Shown: positions 4,872 to 5,763 of the stretch, in pieces
Layout of the letters: every line of letters starts with the position of its first letter
How positions within the stretch are numbered: position 1 is the stretch's first letter
DNA from: Rhodobacter sp.
GTDB lineage: Bacteria > Pseudomonadota > Alphaproteobacteria > Rhodobacterales > Rhodobacteraceae
DNA length: 5,763 bases
Assembly: GCA_027482795.1 (NCBI GenBank)
Contig: JAIXVS010000076.1
Location: forward strand, 1 to 5,763
Reading direction: 5' to 3'
The notes under the pieces: model-generated
What the model was told of the DNA's origin: nothing
Database searches by the model: none
The model's input: the letters and a program-made list of their open reading frames with translations, nothing else
Position numbers and translations under genes: made by a program

Positions 4872-5763
4872 ATGAAAATTGCAATGATTGGCACTGGTTA
4901 TGTGGGCCTTGTTTCGGGGGTGTGCTTTTCGGATTTTGGGCACGATGTTGTCTGCGTGGACAAAGACCCCGCGAAAATTACCAAATTGCAATCGGGCGAA
5001 GTGCCTATTTTCGAACCTGGGCTACAGGCCTTGATGGCCAAAAATGTTGCGGCGGGCCGGTTGACCTTTACCCTTGATCTGCCCAGTGCTGTCGCAGGTG
5101 CCGATGCCGTCTTTATTGCCGTGGGCACGCCCACGCGGCGCGGGGATGGTCATGCCGACTTGACCTATGTCATGGCTGCCGCCGCCGAAATTGGGGCGGC
5201 GCTGACGGGCTATGCGGTGATTGTCACCAAATCGACCGTGCCTGTGGGTACCAACCGCAAAGTGTTCGATGCGGCAATGGCGGCGAACCCAAGCGCGCAG
5301 TTGGACGTGGCATCGAACCCCGAATTCCTGCGCGAAGGCGCTGCAATTGACGATTTCATGCACCCAGACCGTGTGGTTGTGGGGGTAGAGTCGGAACGCG
5401 CGAAAAAGGTGATGGCTGATATTTACCGTCCCCTGTTCCTGCGCGAGTTTCCCGTCGTCTACACAGGTCTTGAAAGCGCCGAGATGATCAAATACGCCGC
5501 CAATGCCTTTTTGGCGGCCAAGATCACCTTTATCAACGAAATCGCTGCCCTGTGCGAAAGGGTGGGGGCCGATGTAAAAGACGTGGCCAAGGGCATGGGC
5601 ATGGATGGCCGCATCGGCAACAAATTCCTGCATGCCGGGCCGGGCTATGGTGGCTCGTGCTTTCCAAAGGATACCAAGGCCTTGGCCCGTATCGGGCAAG
5701 AGCATGCCGTGCCGATGCAGATCACCGAAACCGTGATTCGCGTCAATGAAGAGGTCAAGCACC
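4872..5763 (+). CDS. ugd: UDP-glucose 6-dehydrogenase (cut by window end)
   Basis: The first 297 residues of an enzyme usually about 430-450 long. It oxidises UDP-glucose twice with NAD+ to UDP-glucuronate in the cytoplasm, a precursor for capsule, exopolysaccharide or lipopolysaccharide sugars. The N-terminal Rossmann fold opens with the NAD motif GTGYVGL (7-13) and has Asp30 at the end of the second strand. It continues with VGTPT (84-88) and KSTVPVGT (120-127). Active-site residues expected from the family are visible: Thr122, Glu151 and Glu155 in NPEFLREG, Lys207 and Asn211 in KYAANAF, and the catalytic Cys263 with Asp267 in GGSCFPKD. All key residues in the visible part are intact. The ATG at 4872 starts right at the Rossmann strand; the upstream GGGGAAAG is only a moderate ribosome binding site. 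The closely related GDP-mannose dehydrogenase shares this fold, but the sequence reads as the UDP-glucose enzyme. It probably has its own promoter. Confidence 0.95.
   Translation, partial: MKIAMIGTGYVGLVSGVCFSDFGHDVVCVDKDPAKITKLQSGEVPIFEPGLQALMAKNVAAGRLTFTLDLPSAVAGADAVFIAVGTPTRRGDGHADLTYVMAAAAEIGAALTGYAVIVTKSTVPVGTNRKVFDAAMAANPSAQLDVASNPEFLREGAAIDDFMHPDRVVVGVESERAKKVMADIYRPLFLREFPVVYTGLESAEMIKYAANAFLAAKITFINEIAALCERVGADVKDVAKGMGMDGRIGNKFLHAGPGYGGSCFPKDTKALARIGQEHAVPMQITETVIRVNEEVKH

Noticed and set aside
5022..5762. A 246-codon minus-strand frame opposite ugd
   Set aside because: The plus strand encodes an unmistakable UDP-glucose dehydrogenase with all active-site residues, so this is a shadow.

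Overview
This GC-rich window reads as chromosomal DNA of an alphaproteobacterium, most likely Rhodobacterales (Rhodobacter/Roseobacter type). The grounds are the DUF2793 spike/fibre-type protein, the class III alcohol dehydrogenase sequence, and strong avoidance of A/T-ending codons. No rRNA, tRNA, CRISPR array, insertion sequence or integrase was seen. Six genes are supported, the first and last cut by the window edges.

Left block (1-2163): on the minus strand is the N-terminal part of an S-(hydroxymethyl)glutathione dehydrogenase (formaldehyde detoxification). A 142-bp divergent intergenic region separates it from a tightly packed plus-strand operon. That operon holds a small lipoprotein with an I78-type protease-inhibitor domain, a LysE/ArgO-type basic amino-acid exporter starting 1 bp after the lipoprotein stop, and a DMT/EamA permease overlapping the exporter stop by ATGA.

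Middle block (2245-4779): a two-gene module looks like phage or gene-transfer-agent (GTA) adhesin genes, but no capsid, tail, lysis or integration genes accompany it. The first gene encodes a 670-residue DUF2793 protein with tail-fibre repeats, a probable beta-sandwich and a C-terminal beta domain. The second, 12 bp downstream from its likely ATG, encodes a 169-residue protein resembling small proteins that follow fibre genes.

Right block (4780-5763): an AT-rich intergenic region with a good -35 hexamer precedes a UDP-glucose 6-dehydrogenase, truncated at the window end, which makes UDP-glucuronate for capsule or exopolysaccharide. The main point of interest is this orphan spike/fibre module beside a surface-polysaccharide precursor gene. 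It recalls the unlinked GTA head-spike locus of Rhodobacter capsulatus, whose spikes bind capsule. That link is inference from memory of the system and was not tested by search.
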